A stretch of 64,000 nucleotides of DNA from Pseudomonas alcaligenes (GTDB lineage Bacteria > Pseudomonadota > Gammaproteobacteria > Pseudomonadales > Pseudomonadaceae). This document shows, piece by piece, positions 28,640 through 46,202 of this stretch; position 1 is the first letter of the stretch, and each line of letters opens with the position of its first letter. A program made the translations under genes and the position numbers. The stretch spans positions 1,201,501 through 1,265,500 of the forward strand of contig NZ_LZEU01000001.1 of the NCBI RefSeq assembly GCF_014490745.1. The letters run 5' to 3'. The notes under the pieces are model-generated. The model made no database searches. It worked only from the letters and a program-made list of their open reading frames with translations, and was not told where the DNA came from.

Positions 28640-29698
28640 ATGACGGCTCCGCGTTTTACCCTCGGCCAGCTGGCCGACCGCCTCGGCGCCACCCTGCGTG
28701 GTGCCGCAGACAAACCGATCAGCGGCCTGGCTACCTTGCAGGACGCTGGCCCCGAGCAGCTCAGTTTTCTGGCCAATGCCCAGTACCGCAAGTTCCTCGC
28801 CGATACCCGTGCCGGCGTGGTGCTGCTGACCGAGGCTGATGCCGAGGGCTACGCCGGCGATGTGCTGCTGGTGGCCAACCCCTATCTGGCCTTTGCCCAG
28901 CTTTCCCATCTGTTCGATCGCAAGCCGGTTGCCGCGGCGGGTATCCACCCGACGGCGCTGATCGCTGCCGATGCGCAGGTCGATCCGTCGGCCAGCATCG
29001 GTGCCTATGCGGTGATCGAGAGCGGCGCGCAGATCGCGGCCGCGGTCAGCATCGGCGCGCACTGCGTGGTCGGTGCGCGCAGCGTGGTGGGCGAGGGCGG
29101 CTGGCTGGCGCCACGAGTGACCCTGTATCACGACGTGATCATCGGCAAGCGCGTGGTCATCCAGTCCGGTGCCGTGATCGGTGGCGAGGGCTTCGGCTTC
29201 GCCAACGAGAAGGGCGTCTGGCAGAAGATCGCGCAGATTGGTGGTGTGCTGCTGGGCGATGATGTCGAAGTCGGTGCCAACACCACCATCGACCGCGGTG
29301 CCCTGGCCGATACCGTGATCGGTAACGGCGTCAAGCTGGACAACCAGATCATGATCGCGCACAACGTGCAGATCGGCGACAACACCGCGATGGCGGGCTG
29401 CGTGGGGATTTCCGGCAGCACCAAGATCGGTCGCAACTGCATGATCGCCGGCGGCGTTGGCATGGTCGGGCACATCGAAGTGTGTGACAACGTGTTCGTC
29501 ACCGGCATGACCATGGTCACCCGCTCGATCACCGAACCGGGGGCCTATTCTTCCGGCACGGCCATGCAGACTGCGGGCGACTGGAAGAAGAGTGCGGCGC
29601 GTATTCGCCAACTCGATGACATGGCACGACGCCTGCGCGACATGGAAAAGCGCCTGGCTGCCGTGACCCCGGGCGACGATGCCTCATCAGATGCCTGA
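28640..29698 (+). CDS. lpxD: UDP-3-O-(3-hydroxyacyl)glucosamine N-acyltransferase
   Basis: 352 aa; third step of lipid A synthesis, adding the second hydroxyacyl chain from acyl-ACP. The N-terminal uridine-binding domain (F-T-L-G-Q-L-A-D-R) is followed by a long left-handed beta-helix of hexapeptide turns (about 100-310) and a C-terminal helix for ACP. The conserved active-site segment I-A-H-N-V-Q-I-G is present. It follows skp directly and precedes fabZ and lpxA. Confidence 0.97.
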   Translation: MTAPRFTLGQLADRLGATLRGAADKPISGLATLQDAGPEQLSFLANAQYRKFLADTRAGVVLLTEADAEGYAGDVLLVANPYLAFAQLSHLFDRKPVAAAGIHPTALIAADAQVDPSASIGAYAVIESGAQIAAAVSIGAHCVVGARSVVGEGGWLAPRVTLYHDVIIGKRVVIQSGAVIGGEGFGFANEKGVWQKIAQIGGVLLGDDVEVGANTTIDRGALADTVIGNGVKLDNQIMIAHNVQIGDNTAMAGCVGISGSTKIGRNCMIAGGVGMVGHIEVCDNVFVTGMTMVTRSITEPGAYSSGTAMQTAGDWKKSAARIRQLDDMARRLRDMEKRLAAVTPGDDASSDA

Positions 29699-29743
29699 CC
29701 CGCGTCTGGCGCGCGCCCCTATTTTTTGAACAGGCTTTTGGAA

Positions 29744-30184
29744 ATGATGGACATCAACGAAATTCGCGAATATCTGCCGCACCGCTACCCTTTCCTCCTG
29801 GTGGATCGGGTTGCCGAGCTGGATATCGAAGGCAAGAGCATTCGCGCCTACAAGAATGTCAGCATCAACGAGCCGTTCTTCAATGGCCACTTCCCCGAGC
29901 ATCCGATCATGCCGGGCGTGCTGATCATCGAGGCGATGGCCCAGGCCGCCGGTATCCTCGGCTTCAAGATGCTCGACGTGAAGCCGGCCGATGGCACGCT
30001 GTACTACTTCGTCGGCTCGGACAAGCTGCGCTTCCGCCAGCCGGTGCTGCCGGGCGATCAACTGGTGCTTGAGGCGCGTTTCCTCAGCACCAAGCGCAGC
30101 ATCTGGAAGTTCGAGTGCAAAGCCAGCGTCGATGGCAAGGAAGTCTGCTCGGCAGAAATCATCTGTGCGGAACGCAAGCTATGA
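29744..30184 (+). CDS. fabZ: 3-hydroxyacyl-ACP dehydratase FabZ
   Basis: 146 aa from ATG 29744 (a second ATG follows at 29747). Hot-dog-fold dehydratase for all chain lengths of type II fatty acid synthesis. The catalytic His49 is in N-G-H-F-P-E-H-P and Glu63 in L-I-I-E-A-M-A-Q. It competes with LpxA for hydroxyacyl-ACP, and the two genes overlap by four bases, balancing membrane phospholipid and lipid A. A TTG at 29726 is in frame but too far upstream for the family. Confidence 0.97.
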   Translation: MMDINEIREYLPHRYPFLLVDRVAELDIEGKSIRAYKNVSINEPFFNGHFPEHPIMPGVLIIEAMAQAAGILGFKMLDVKPADGTLYYFVGSDKLRFRQPVLPGDQLVLEARFLSTKRSIWKFECKASVDGKEVCSAEIICAERKL

Positions 30185-30957
30185 GTTTGATTGACCCTCG
30201 CGCCATCATCGATCCGTCGGCCAGGCTGGCGGATGACGTTCAGGTCGGCCCCTGGTCGATCATTGGACCTGATGTGGAAATCGGCGAGGGTTCGGTGATC
30301 GGCCCTCATGTGGTGCTCAAGGGGCCGACCAAGATCGGCAAGCACAACCATATCTTCCAGTTTTCCTCGGTCGGCGAAGACACCCCGGATCTGAAGTACA
30401 AGGGCGAGGCAACCCGCCTGGTGATCGGCGATCACAACGTGATCCGCGAAGGCGTGACCATTCATCGTGGCACCGTGCAGGATCGTTCCGAGACCACCAT
30501 CGGCGATCACAACCTGCTGATGGCCTACGTGCATGTCGGCCACGACAGCGTGATCGGCAACCACTGCATCCTGGTCAACAACACCGCGCTGGCCGGCCAT
30601 GTGCACATGGACGACTGGGCGATCCTGTCTGGCTTCACCCTGGTGCATCAGTTCTGCCGCATCGGCGCCCACAGCTTTTCCGGCATGGGTACGGCGATCG
30701 GCAAGGACGTACCGGCCTATGTCACCGTGTTCGGCAATCCGGCCGAGGCACGCAGCATGAACTTCGAAGGCATGCGCCGCCGCGGCTTCAGCGCCGAGGC
30801 CATCCAGGCCCTGCGCCGCGCCTACAAGGTGGTCTACCGCCAGGGCCTGACCGTCGAGCAGGCGCTGGCCGAGCTGGCTGAGTCCGCCGCGCAGTTCCCG
30901 GAAGTGGCGGTATTCCGCGACTCGATCCAGGCCTCGACCCGCGGCATCACCCGCTAA
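30181..30957 (+). CDS. lpxA: UDP-N-acetylglucosamine 3-O-acyltransferase
   Basis: 258 aa from the ATG overlapping the fabZ stop. First step of lipid A synthesis. The protein is a left-handed beta-helix (about residues 1-185) then a helical C-terminal part. His121 in V-H-V-G-H-D probably corresponds to the general base of E. coli LpxA (His125). Pseudomonas LpxA uses C10 hydroxyacyl chains; I cannot confirm the chain-length residue here. Confidence 0.97.
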   Translation: MSLIDPRAIIDPSARLADDVQVGPWSIIGPDVEIGEGSVIGPHVVLKGPTKIGKHNHIFQFSSVGEDTPDLKYKGEATRLVIGDHNVIREGVTIHRGTVQDRSETTIGDHNLLMAYVHVGHDSVIGNHCILVNNTALAGHVHMDDWAILSGFTLVHQFCRIGAHSFSGMGTAIGKDVPAYVTVFGNPAEARSMNFEGMRRRGFSAEAIQALRRAYKVVYRQGLTVEQALAELAESAAQFPEVAVFRDSIQASTRGITR

Positions 30958-30960
30958 GCC

Positions 30961-32094
30961 ATGTCCCGACCCTTGCGTATCGCGCTGGTGGCTGGCGAAG
31001 CTTCCGGCGATATCCTCGGCGCCGGCCTGATGCAGGCGCTCAAGCAGCGCCATGGCCAGGTTGAATTCATCGGTATCGGTGGCCCGCGCATGGAGGCCGA
31101 AGGCCTGCGCTCCTATTTCCCCATGGAGCGCCTGTCGGTGATGGGCCTGGTCGAGGTGCTCGGCCGCCTGCCGGAGCTGCTGGCGCGGCGCAAGCGCCTG
31201 ATCCAGACCCTGATTGCCGAGCAGCCGGACGTGTTCATCGGCATCGATGCGCCGGATTTCAACCTGACCCTCGAACTCAAGCTGCGCCAGGCCGGGATCA
31301 AGACCGTGCATTACGTCAGCCCGTCGGTCTGGGCCTGGCGGCAGAAGCGCGTGCTGAAGATCCGCGAAGCCTGCGACCTGATGCTGACCCTGTTCCCCTT
31401 CGAGGCGCGTTTCTACGACGAACACCAGGTTCCGGTGCGCTTCGTCGGCCATCCGCTGGCCAATACCATACCGCTGCAGGCTGATCGCCAGGCCGCGCGG
31501 GTGGCCCTGGATCTACTACAGGACGCACCGGTGGTGGCCCTGTTGCCGGGCAGCCGTGGCGGCGAGGTGGCGCGCCTGGGCGCGCTGTTCCTCGATGCAG
31601 CCGAGCGCCTGCGCGCACTGCGCCCGGGAGTGCGTTTCGTGCTGCCATGCGCCAGCCCCGAGCGGCGTGCCCAGCTGGAAATGCTGCTCGGCGGTCGTGA
31701 CCTGGCCCTGAGCCTGCTCGACGGCCGCTCCCACGAGGCCCTGGCGGCCTGCGATGCGGTGCTGATCGCCTCGGGCACGGCGACGCTGGAGGCCTTGCTG
31801 TACCGGCGGCCGATGGTGGTGGCCTACAAGGTGGCGCCGCTGACCTATCGGGTTCTCAAGCGCCTGGTGAAAAGCCCGTACATTTCCCTGCCCAACCTGC
31901 TGGCCGAGCGCCTGCTGGTGCCGGAGCTGATCCAGGACGCCGCCACTGCCGATGCACTGGCGCAGACCCTGGCGCCGCTGTTGGATGGCGGCGAGGTGCA
32001 GACCGAAGGCTTCGAGCGCATCCACCACGCCCTGCGCCAGGATGCCTCGGCCCAGGCGGCGGACGCCGTGCTGGCGCTGGCGGGGCGCGCCTGA
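30961..32094 (+). CDS. lpxB: lipid A disaccharide synthase
   Basis: 377 aa, GT19 glycosyltransferase that joins lipid X and UDP-diacylglucosamine at the inner membrane. It has the N-terminal [15 protein letters not shown], the [10 protein letters not shown] segment and the late A-S-G-T-A-T-L-E signature. It starts three bases after lpxA and overlaps rnhB by one base, in the usual lpxD-fabZ-lpxA-lpxB-rnhB order. Confidence 0.97.
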   Translation: MSRPLRIALVAGEASGDILGAGLMQALKQRHGQVEFIGIGGPRMEAEGLRSYFPMERLSVMGLVEVLGRLPELLARRKRLIQTLIAEQPDVFIGIDAPDFNLTLELKLRQAGIKTVHYVSPSVWAWRQKRVLKIREACDLMLTLFPFEARFYDEHQVPVRFVGHPLANTIPLQADRQAARVALDLLQDAPVVALLPGSRGGEVARLGALFLDAAERLRALRPGVRFVLPCASPERRAQLEMLLGGRDLALSLLDGRSHEALAACDAVLIASGTATLEALLYRRPMVVAYKVAPLTYRVLKRLVKSPYISLPNLLAERLLVPELIQDAATADALAQTLAPLLDGGEVQTEGFERIHHALRQDASAQAADAVLALAGRA

Positions 32095-32696
32095 TGCAGC
32101 TCGGTCTGGATTTCAGCCTGGTCGAGGAGCTGGTCGCCGGCGTCGATGAAGTCGGCCGCGGCCCGCTGTGCGGCCCGGTGGTCACCGCCGCGGTGATCCT
32201 CGATCCGGCGCGGCCGATCCTCGGTCTCAACGACTCGAAGAAACTCACCGAGGCGCGCCGCGAGAAGCTGTTCGACGAGATCCGCGAAAAAGCCCTGGCC
32301 TGGTGCATCGCCCGCGCCGAGGTGGCAGAGATCGACCAGCTGAACATCCTGCATGCCACCATGCTGGCCATGCAGCGTGCGGTGGAGGGCTTGCAGGTCA
32401 CGCCGCGGCTGGCGCTGATCGATGGCAATCGCTGCCCGAAACTGGCGGTACCCAGTGCGCCGGTGGTCAAGGGTGACAGCCAGGTGCCGGCGATCGCCGC
32501 TGCGTCGATCCTGGCCAAGGTCAGCCGCGACCGCGAGATGGCCGAGATGGAAAAACTCTATCCGGGCTACGGCATCGGCGGGCACAAGGGCTATCCGACC
32601 CCGGGGCATCTGGACGCTCTCAAGCGCCTGGGCGCCTCGCCGATCCACCGGCGCTCCTTCGCTCCGGTGCGCAATGTGCTGGACGGGATCGAATAA
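32094..32696 (+). CDS. rnhB: ribonuclease HII
   Basis: 200 aa; cuts RNA in RNA-DNA hybrids and single ribonucleotides in DNA. The catalytic Asp18-Glu19 pair is in G-V-D-E-V-G-R-G, and the further acidic residues lie in L-I-D-G-N and the G-H-K-G-Y-P-T segment region. It is coupled to lpxB by a one-base overlap. dnaE follows after 90 bases that hold a promoter-like box and a hairpin; I recall a transporter gene between the two in P. aeruginosa PAO1 (PA3641), absent here. Confidence 0.95.
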   Translation: MQLGLDFSLVEELVAGVDEVGRGPLCGPVVTAAVILDPARPILGLNDSKKLTEARREKLFDEIREKALAWCIARAEVAEIDQLNILHATMLAMQRAVEGLQVTPRLALIDGNRCPKLAVPSAPVVKGDSQVPAIAAASILAKVSRDREMAEMEKLYPGYGIGGHKGYPTPGHLDALKRLGASPIHRRSFAPVRNVLDGIE

Positions 32697-32734
32697 GCGC
32701 CGCACGGCTCGCTGGCAAGCTGTTGTTTAAGTCG

Positions 32735-32757
32735 AGGCCCGGTACAATCCGGGCCTT
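32735..32757 (+). terminator. hairpin between rnhB and dnaE, with -10-like TACAAT in its loop
   Basis: Eight-base stem (32735-32742 with 32749-32756) and a 6-base loop that reads TACAAT. It could end the lpx-rnhB transcript, though the T run is short. TACAAT is also a plausible -10 element for dnaE, 38 bases before its start. Confidence 0.45.
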
Positions 32758-32786
32758 ATCGTTTTCGTGCTTTTTACGGGATTGTC

Positions 32787-36317
<3,531 letters not shown>

Positions 36318-36356
36318 GCGGCAAGCCACAGGTTTGCCTGCCCTGCCTCGACCCTG

Positions 36357-36384
36357 GGCGCCTTATCCCTTAAGGTAAGGCGCC
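36357..36384. repeat. inverted repeat between dnaE and accA
   Basis: Nine-base perfect arms (36357-36365 and 36376-36384) around a 10-base centre CCCTTAAGG. No T run follows, so it is a weak terminator candidate; it could instead be a leader hairpin of accA. Confidence 0.4.
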
Positions 36385-36435
36385 AGATGGAACCAGCCGC
36401 CCGGCCTTTCGGCCGCCGACGCAAGACGGACGCTT

Positions 36436-37386
36436 ATGAACCCGAATTTTCTCGACTTCGAACAGCCGATCGCCGACCTGCAAGCCAAGATCGAAGAGTT
36501 GCGCCTGGTCGGTAACGACAATGCGCTGAACATCAGCGACGAGATTTCCCGTCTGCAGGACAAGAGCAGCGCGCTGACTGAAAGCATTTTCGGCAACCTC
36601 AGCAGCTGGCAGATTTCCCAGCTGTCGCGCCATCCGCGGCGGCCCTACACCCTCGATTACATTCAGCACATCTTCAGCGAGTTCGACGAGCTGCATGGCG
36701 ATCGCCACTTCTCCGACGACGCCGCCATTGTCGGTGGCGTGGCGCGCCTGGAAGGCCAGCCGGTGATGGTCATCGGTCACCAGAAAGGCCGCGAGGTGCG
36801 TGAGAAGGTACGCCGCAACTTCGGCATGCCGCGCCCGGAAGGCTACCGCAAGGCCTGCCGCCTGATGGAGATGGCCGAACGCTTCAAGCTGCCGATCCTG
36901 ACCTTCATCGATACCCCCGGCGCCTACCCGGGCATCGATGCCGAAGAGCGCAACCAGAGCGAGGCCATTGCCTGGAACCTGCGCGTGATGGCGCGTCTGA
37001 AGACCCCGATCATCGCCACCGTGATCGGTGAGGGTGGCTCCGGCGGCGCACTGGCCATCGGCGTGTGCGACCAGCTGAACATGCTGCAGTACTCCACCTA
37101 TTCGGTGATCTCGCCGGAAGGTTGTGCCTCGATCCTGTGGAAGACTGCCGAGAAGGCGCCGGACGCGGCCGAGGCCATGGGCATCACCGCCGAGCGCCTG
37201 AAAGGGCTGGGCATCGTCGACAAGGTGATCGCCGAGCCGCTGGGCGGCGCCCACCGCGATCCGCAGGCCGCTGCCGGCAGCATTCGCGAGCAACTGCTGG
37301 AGCAGCTCGGTGACCTGCGCAAGCTGGATACCGCCGCTCTGCTGGCGCGCCGCTACGAGCGCCTGATGAGCTACGGCGTCGCCTGA
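36436..37386 (+). CDS. accA: acetyl-CoA carboxylase carboxyltransferase alpha subunit
   Basis: 316 aa. With AccD it transfers CO2 from biotin to acetyl-CoA, giving malonyl-CoA. It opens N-F-L-D-F-E-Q-P-I, and has the crotonase-like core with G-G-S-G-G-A-L-A-I and the D-T-P-G-A-Y-P-G segment that binds the substrate. The length is normal. It sits between dnaE and tilS as in other pseudomonads, and ends at a strong terminator. Confidence 0.97.
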   Translation: MNPNFLDFEQPIADLQAKIEELRLVGNDNALNISDEISRLQDKSSALTESIFGNLSSWQISQLSRHPRRPYTLDYIQHIFSEFDELHGDRHFSDDAAIVGGVARLEGQPVMVIGHQKGREVREKVRRNFGMPRPEGYRKACRLMEMAERFKLPILTFIDTPGAYPGIDAEERNQSEAIAWNLRVMARLKTPIIATVIGEGGSGGALAIGVCDQLNMLQYSTYSVISPEGCASILWKTAEKAPDAAEAMGITAERLKGLGIVDKVIAEPLGGAHRDPQAAAGSIREQLLEQLGDLRKLDTAALLARRYERLMSYGVA

Positions 37387-37405
37387 GTTCTCTGGCGCGC
37401 TGCAG

Positions 37406-37435
37406 ACAACGGGCCTTCGGGCCCGTTGTTGTTTT
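37406..37435 (+). terminator. intrinsic terminator after accA
   Basis: Ten-base perfect stem (37406-37415 with 37420-37429), TTCG tetraloop, followed by TGTTTT. It lies 20 bases after the accA stop. Confidence 0.85.
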
Positions 37436-37446
37436 AAGCTTGGCCG

Positions 37447-38763
37447 ATGAACAGCCTCGAATCCCGACTGCTAGCCGCCCTGGCGTCCTGGCGCGATGCC
37501 CCGGCCTGGCGCGTGGCCCTGTCTGGCGGCCTGGACTCCACGGTGCTGCTGCACCTGCTGGCGCGCCTGAGTCGCCAGCAGGCGCTGCCGCCGCTATCTG
37601 CCATTCATGTCCATCACGGCCTGCAGGCCGCTGCCGATGCCTGGCCGGAACATTGCCGCCAGCTCTGTGCCGCCCTGGGCGTGCCCCTGCAGGTCGAATA
37701 TGTGCGCGTCGACGCCGGCGCCAGCCTGGAGCGGGCCGCCCGTGAGGCGCGCTATGCGGCGTTTACCCGGCAGCTGGGGGCGGGCGAACTGCTGCTGACC
37801 GGCCAGCACCGGGACGACCAGGCCGAGACCCTGCTGTTTCGTCTGCTGCGCGGTGCCGGGGTGCGTGGTCTGGCCGGCATGCCGCGGCAGCGCGCACTGG
37901 GGGAGGGCACCCTGCTGCGGCCGCTGCTCGGCATGGCGCGCGCGGAGCTGGAGGCCTATGCCCGCCAGCACGGCTTGCGCTGGGTGGAAGATCCCTCGAA
38001 TAGCGACACGCGGCTGGCGCGCAACTTTCTGCGCCACCAGGTGCTGCCGCCTTTGGCCCGGCACTGGCCGCAGGCGGCCGCCAATCTGGCGCGCAGCGCC
38101 GAGCACTTGCGCGAGGCGCAGGGGCTGCTTGATGAGCTGGCCATGGCGGATCTGGCCGCGGCCGCCACACCGTCAGCCTTTGCCTGGCTGGCGTTGCCGA
38201 GCCTGGCGCTGCAGCCTTTGCGTCAGCTGTCGCCGGCCCGCCAGCGCAATGCCCTGCGCCACTGGCTGGCGGCCTTGGGCGAGCTGCCGGACAGCGACCA
38301 CTGGCGCGGCTGGGAAGCGCTACGCGATGCCGCCGCGGATGCGGCACCAATCTGGCGCATGGCTGGCGGCGAACTGCAGCGAGCCGACGGGCGGTTGTGG
38401 TGGTTGGCGGGCCCCTGGCTGCAGGCCGTACCGGCGCCCGAGCTGGAGCTGGCGCAGCAGGCCAGCTGGAGCTTGCCCGGCAACGGCCAGCTGAACCTGC
38501 AGGGCGAGCTGGCGCGCGCGGGGCTGCAGGTGCGCTACCGGCAGGGTGGCGAAGTGCTGCAGGTGCCGGGGCGCGGCCATCGTGATCTCAAGCGACTGTT
38601 CAACGAGCAGGGCGTGCCAGCCTTCGTGCGCAGCCGCGTTCCATTGCTGTTCCGCGGCAACGAGCTGCTGGCTGTGGCCAATCTGCCGGGGCTCGATGGT
38701 GCGCAGTGGGGAGCCTGGCGGTTGGCCTGGTGCCCGCCGACGAGCGAGCAAGGTTTGAGCTGA
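37447..38763 (+). CDS. tilS: tRNA(Ile)-lysidine synthetase
   Basis: 438 aa. Converts C34 of the minor Ile tRNA to lysidine so that it reads AUA. The PP-loop ATP motif is S26-G-G-L-D-S31. The N-terminal adenylating domain is followed by a substrate-binding middle domain (about 230-330) and a C-terminal TilS-C domain (R-Y-R-Q-G-G-E, R-D-L-K-R-L-F-N-E). It starts soon after the accA terminator, so it needs its own promoter or read-through. Confidence 0.94.
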   Translation: MNSLESRLLAALASWRDAPAWRVALSGGLDSTVLLHLLARLSRQQALPPLSAIHVHHGLQAAADAWPEHCRQLCAALGVPLQVEYVRVDAGASLERAAREARYAAFTRQLGAGELLLTGQHRDDQAETLLFRLLRGAGVRGLAGMPRQRALGEGTLLRPLLGMARAELEAYARQHGLRWVEDPSNSDTRLARNFLRHQVLPPLARHWPQAAANLARSAEHLREAQGLLDELAMADLAAAATPSAFAWLALPSLALQPLRQLSPARQRNALRHWLAALGELPDSDHWRGWEALRDAAADAAPIWRMAGGELQRADGRLWWLAGPWLQAVPAPELELAQQASWSLPGNGQLNLQGELARAGLQVRYRQGGEVLQVPGRGHRDLKRLFNEQGVPAFVRSRVPLLFRGNELLAVANLPGLDGAQWGAWRLAWCPPTSEQGLS

Positions 38764-38893
38764 AAGGGCCTTTCCGGTAGACTACGCTCCCGTCTTGTTA
38801 CTGCTTTCTGCGGATTCCCCGGAACCCGCGGAGGCTTGCTTATTTCAGGTTGGTCAAGAGTGCCAGCCTGCGCTTTCACCCCGGCGGCGCTGA

Positions 38894-41408
<2,515 letters not shown>

Positions 41409-41421
41409 GCGCCTCGTCTGA

Positions 41422-42741
<1,320 letters not shown>

Positions 42742-42753
42742 GCCGGGAATGGT

Positions 42754-42781
42754 AAAAAGGGCAGCGCAAGCTGCCCTTTTT
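42754..42781 (+). terminator. intrinsic terminator after eno
   Basis: Twelve-base perfect stem (42754-42765 with 42770-42781), GCAA loop, A run before and T run after. Very strong, and able to work on both strands. Confidence 0.9.
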
Positions 42782-42876
42782 GCAGGTGTACCCCACTTGC
42801 TGGGGGCTTCTACAGGCTCCGCTAGCCAATTGCATCGGCAGTCGGCCTGGGCAAAGCTTTTCGTATGGATTCGTCG

Positions 42877-43158
42877 ATGTCTAAAGCCCCTTACTGGTTG
42901 TTCGTCGTGCTGGTGCTGATCCTCTCCGGATTGCAGTACCGCCTGTGGGTGGGCGAAGGCAGCCTGGCCCAGGTCACCGAGCTGAAGCGGCAGATTGCCG
43001 AGCAGCAGGGCGAGAACGAGCGCCTGCTGGAGCGCAACCGCATCCTCGAGGCCGAGGTGCTGGAGCTCAAGCAGGGTACCGAGACCGTGGAAGAGCGCGC
43101 CCGTCACGAGCTGGGCATGGTCAAAGAGGGCGAAACCCTCTACCAGTTGGCCGAATGA
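42877..43158 (+). CDS. ftsB: cell division protein FtsB
   Basis: 93 aa from ATG 42877 (an alternative ATG at 42865 would give 97). Bitopic divisome protein: a short cytoplasmic tail, one membrane helix (W-L-F-V-V-L-V-L-I-L-S-G-L), then a periplasmic coiled coil with heptads (about 25-65) that pairs with FtsL and FtsQ. The ending R-H-E-L-G-M-V-K-x-G-E-T-L-Y-Q is diagnostic. It overlaps ispD by four bases, a conserved ftsB-ispD pair. Confidence 0.95.
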   Translation: MSKAPYWLFVVLVLILSGLQYRLWVGEGSLAQVTELKRQIAEQQGENERLLERNRILEAEVLELKQGTETVEERARHELGMVKEGETLYQLAE

Positions 43159-43856
43159 GCCTGCCTGCCTTCTGGCTGGTGATTCCCGCCGCCGGCATCG
43201 GTTCGCGCATGCGTGCCGACCGCCCCAAGCAATACCTGCAGCTGGCCGGGCGCAGCATCCTCGAACATACCCTCGACTGTTTCCTCGAGCATCCGCAGCT
43301 CAAGGGCCTGGTGCTCTGTCTGGCTGCGGATGATCCCTGGTGGCCGCTGCTGCCTGCGGCGGCCGATCCGCGCATTCACCGGGTAGCCGGTGGCGCCGAG
43401 CGTGCCGATTCGGTGCTCAGCGGCCTGCTGCAGCTGGGCGAGCTGGGCGCCCAGGCGGATGACTGGGTGCTGGTGCATGACGCCGCCCGGCCCAATCTGG
43501 CGCGCAGCGATCTCGACCAGCTGCTGCTGGAACTGGCCGACGACCCGGTGGGCGGCCTGCTCGCCGTACCGGCGCGCGACACCCTCAAGCGCGCCGGCGC
43601 CGATGGCCGGGTGGCCGAGACGGTGGATCGCAGCCTGATCTGGCAGGCCTATACGCCGCAGATGTTCCGCTATGCCGCCCTGCACCGGGCCCTGGCCGAT
43701 GCGCTGGTGGCCGGCGTGGCCATCACCGACGAGGCCTCGGCTCTGGAGTGGGCCGGGCAGGCGCCGAAGCTGGTGGAGGGCAGGGCGGACAATTTGAAGA
43801 TCACCCGTCCGGAAGACCTGGAGTGGCTGCGCCAGCGCTGGGCCAGCAAGTTCTGA
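43155..43856 (+). CDS. ispD: 2-C-methyl-D-erythritol 4-phosphate cytidylyltransferase
   Basis: 233 aa from the ATG overlapping ftsB. Third step of the MEP isoprenoid pathway. It has the N-terminal P-A-A-G-I-G-S-R-M and P-K-Q-Y nucleotide-binding motifs, V-H-D-A-A-R-P, and the late D-N-L-K-I-T-R-P-E-D. In P. aeruginosa ispF is nearby; here the next gene is a convergent chemoreceptor, so the conserved block ends at this point. Confidence 0.96.
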   Translation: MSLPAFWLVIPAAGIGSRMRADRPKQYLQLAGRSILEHTLDCFLEHPQLKGLVLCLAADDPWWPLLPAAADPRIHRVAGGAERADSVLSGLLQLGELGAQADDWVLVHDAARPNLARSDLDQLLLELADDPVGGLLAVPARDTLKRAGADGRVAETVDRSLIWQAYTPQMFRYAALHRALADALVAGVAITDEASALEWAGQAPKLVEGRADNLKITRPEDLEWLRQRWASKF

Positions 43857-43864
43857 GGATGAAC

Positions 43865-43889
43865 CGGACGGGGCTGGGCGCCCCGTCCG
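43865..43889. terminator. bidirectional hairpin between ispD and the chemoreceptor gene
   Basis: Nine-base perfect arms (43865-43873 and 43881-43889) in the 42-base gap between convergent genes. No long T run on either side. Confidence 0.55.
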
Positions 43890-43898
43890 TATCGACTG

Positions 43899-46031
43899 CT
43901 ACACGCGGAACTGATTGATCAAGCGGCGCTGCTGCTCGGCCAGCTTGGTCAGCTCGGCGCTGGCCTGGCTGGCCTCGTCGGCGCCGCCGGCCACTTCCGC
44001 GGCGACCTGGCCGATATTGGTGACGTTGCGGTTGATGTCCTCGGCCACTGCACTCTGCTCCTCGGCGGCGCTGGCGATCTGGGTGTTCATGTCGTTGATC
44101 ACCGACACCGCCTGGGTGATCGACTCCAGCGCCTGGGCCGCGGCGGCCGCCTGTTGCACGCTGTCATCAGTACGGGCCTGGCTCTGCTCCATCACGCTGA
44201 CCACTTCGCGGGTGCCGTGCTGCAGCTGCTGGATCATCTGCTGGATTTCTTCGGTGGCCTGTTGGGTCTTCTGCGCCAGGTTGCGCACCTCGTCGGCCAC
44301 CACGGCGAAGCCGCGGCCCTGCTCGCCGGCGCGCGCTGCCTCGATGGCGGCGTTGAGGGCGAGCAGGTTGGTCTGCTCGGCGATGCCGCGGATGGCGGTG
44401 AGAATCGCGTTGATGTTCTCGCTGTCCTTGGCCAGGGTCTGTACCACGCCGGTGGCGCGGCCGATCTCGGTGGCCAGGGAGGCGATGGCGTTCGAGGTTT
44501 TCTGCACGATGTTCTTGCCGTCGTTGGCCGAGCGGTCGGCGTGGTTGGCCGCCTCGGCGGCCTGGGTGGCGTTGCGCGCCACGTCCTGGGCGGTGGCGGT
44601 CATCTCGTGCACGGCGGTAGCCACCTGGTCGATCTCGGCCATCTGTTTCTGTACGCCCTGGTTGGTGCGGATGGCGATGTCGGCGGTGTGCTCGGAGGAG
44701 TCGCTGACCTTCTGTACCGAGCCGACCACGTCGCGGATCATGCCCTGCAGCTTGTTGAGAAAGGTGTTGAAGCCGTTGGCGATCTGCCCCAGTTCGTCGG
44801 CGCGATCCACGTTCAGGCGCACGGTGAGGTCGCCGTCACCCTTGGCGATGTCGTCGAGCATGCCGACCATCTGCTTCAGCGGGCGGGCGATGCCGTAGCC
44901 GACGAACCAGATCACCAGCAGGCCGATGGCGGCGATGATCAGGCCGACCACGCTCATGCCGACCGTGTCTTCGCGAGCCTGATCGGCCAGCACGTCCTGC
45001 AGCTGCTTGAGGTCGGCGAACACCGCCGAGGTCGGCAGCTCGATGGCCAGCGTCCAGCGCGTGCTGGTACCGGCCACCTGGAACGGCAGCAGCAGCTGGA
45101 ACACCTGGTGCTCTTCATCGAGGTTGGAGATCGGTGCGGTGCCGCTGCTCTGCTTGAGCTGGCCGGCCAGCTCATCGCCGAGGGCCTTGTTGGCCGGCTG
45201 GCCGATCAGGCTGGCGTCCTTGGTGGCGGCGATCAGGGTGCCGTTGGCCGCCACCAGGGCCAGCTCGCCGGCGCCTTCGTAGAGGCTGCCCTTGGCGGTG
45301 TTCAGCAGGCCCTGGATGAAGTCGAGGGCGAAGTCATTGCCGACCGTGCCCTTGAACTGGCCGCCGACCAGAATCGGCGCGTTGAACGAGGCCACCAGCA
45401 CTTGCTTGCCGCCGAAATCGTAAGACGCCGGGTCGACCACACAAGGCTGCTTGCTGGTTTTCGGACACAGGTAGTACTCGCCCTCGCGCACGCCGGTGGG
45501 CAGCACCTTCTCGCTTTCCATCATCTCGACGGTGAGCGGCTCGAGTTTGAGTTCGCCACCACTGCGGTACCACCAGGGCATGTAGCGGCCGGTGGCGTCG
45601 TAGCCGTTTTCCTTCTGCCCGGCATACAGGTCGTCCTCCTGGTCGAAGGCGTTGGGTTCCCAGCCGATGTAGAAGTCGATCAATTGCGGGTTGGCCTTGA
45701 GGTTCTCGCCGACCAGGGCGGTCAGCTCGTCGCGGCTCAGGTTGATGGCGGTGCCATCGCTGGCGCCCAGGCGGCTGTTGAGGGTGGCCAGGGATTTGGC
45801 CTGGGTCATGGGCACTTCGAACTGGCGCTGCAGCTGGCCGACCTGGGCCTCGGCCAGGGCCACCAGGCGCTGGTCGATGACCTGTTCGAGCAGGTCGTGG
45901 CTGCGCTCCTGGAGCAGAACCTGGGTGCGCGAACTGGTGTACAGCGCATACAGCACCAGTGCCACGACAACGGCGAGGATGCTGGCTCCGGCCATAAAGG
46001 CCACGGAAAACTGGATCGATCGGAACTTCAT
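43899..46031 (-). CDS. methyl-accepting chemotaxis protein with Cache-type sensor domain
   Basis: 710 aa. A first membrane helix (about residues 12-30) is followed by a large periplasmic sensor of about 320 residues, dCache-like ([20 protein letters not shown]). Then come a second membrane helix (about 360-385), a HAMP domain and a signalling coiled coil with the hairpin tip E-V-R-N-L-A-Q-K-T. There is no C-terminal CheR-binding pentapeptide. The ligand is unknown; the dCache type often senses amino acids or amines. It is not next to other che genes and is convergent with ispD. Confidence 0.93.
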   Translation of the reverse strand: MKFRSIQFSVAFMAGASILAVVVALVLYALYTSSRTQVLLQERSHDLLEQVIDQRLVALAEAQVGQLQRQFEVPMTQAKSLATLNSRLGASDGTAINLSRDELTALVGENLKANPQLIDFYIGWEPNAFDQEDDLYAGQKENGYDATGRYMPWWYRSGGELKLEPLTVEMMESEKVLPTGVREGEYYLCPKTSKQPCVVDPASYDFGGKQVLVASFNAPILVGGQFKGTVGNDFALDFIQGLLNTAKGSLYEGAGELALVAANGTLIAATKDASLIGQPANKALGDELAGQLKQSSGTAPISNLDEEHQVFQLLLPFQVAGTSTRWTLAIELPTSAVFADLKQLQDVLADQAREDTVGMSVVGLIIAAIGLLVIWFVGYGIARPLKQMVGMLDDIAKGDGDLTVRLNVDRADELGQIANGFNTFLNKLQGMIRDVVGSVQKVSDSSEHTADIAIRTNQGVQKQMAEIDQVATAVHEMTATAQDVARNATQAAEAANHADRSANDGKNIVQKTSNAIASLATEIGRATGVVQTLAKDSENINAILTAIRGIAEQTNLLALNAAIEAARAGEQGRGFAVVADEVRNLAQKTQQATEEIQQMIQQLQHGTREVVSVMEQSQARTDDSVQQAAAAAQALESITQAVSVINDMNTQIASAAEEQSAVAEDINRNVTNIGQVAAEVAGGADEASQASAELTKLAEQQRRLINQFRV

Positions 46032-46202
46032 GGGGACTCCGCAGTGAGTGTGCGCCTGTCCCTGGCATATCGGCAGGAGGCTGAAAAAGCATTAGCCTTC
46101 CTGCAACTAGCAAAGATGGCCGCCGGTCATAGTGCAAGCAGGACGGTTGTCCTGTACCTGAGGGCGACCTAGCATACGGCCCTCGTAGATACGGAGATTT
46201 CC

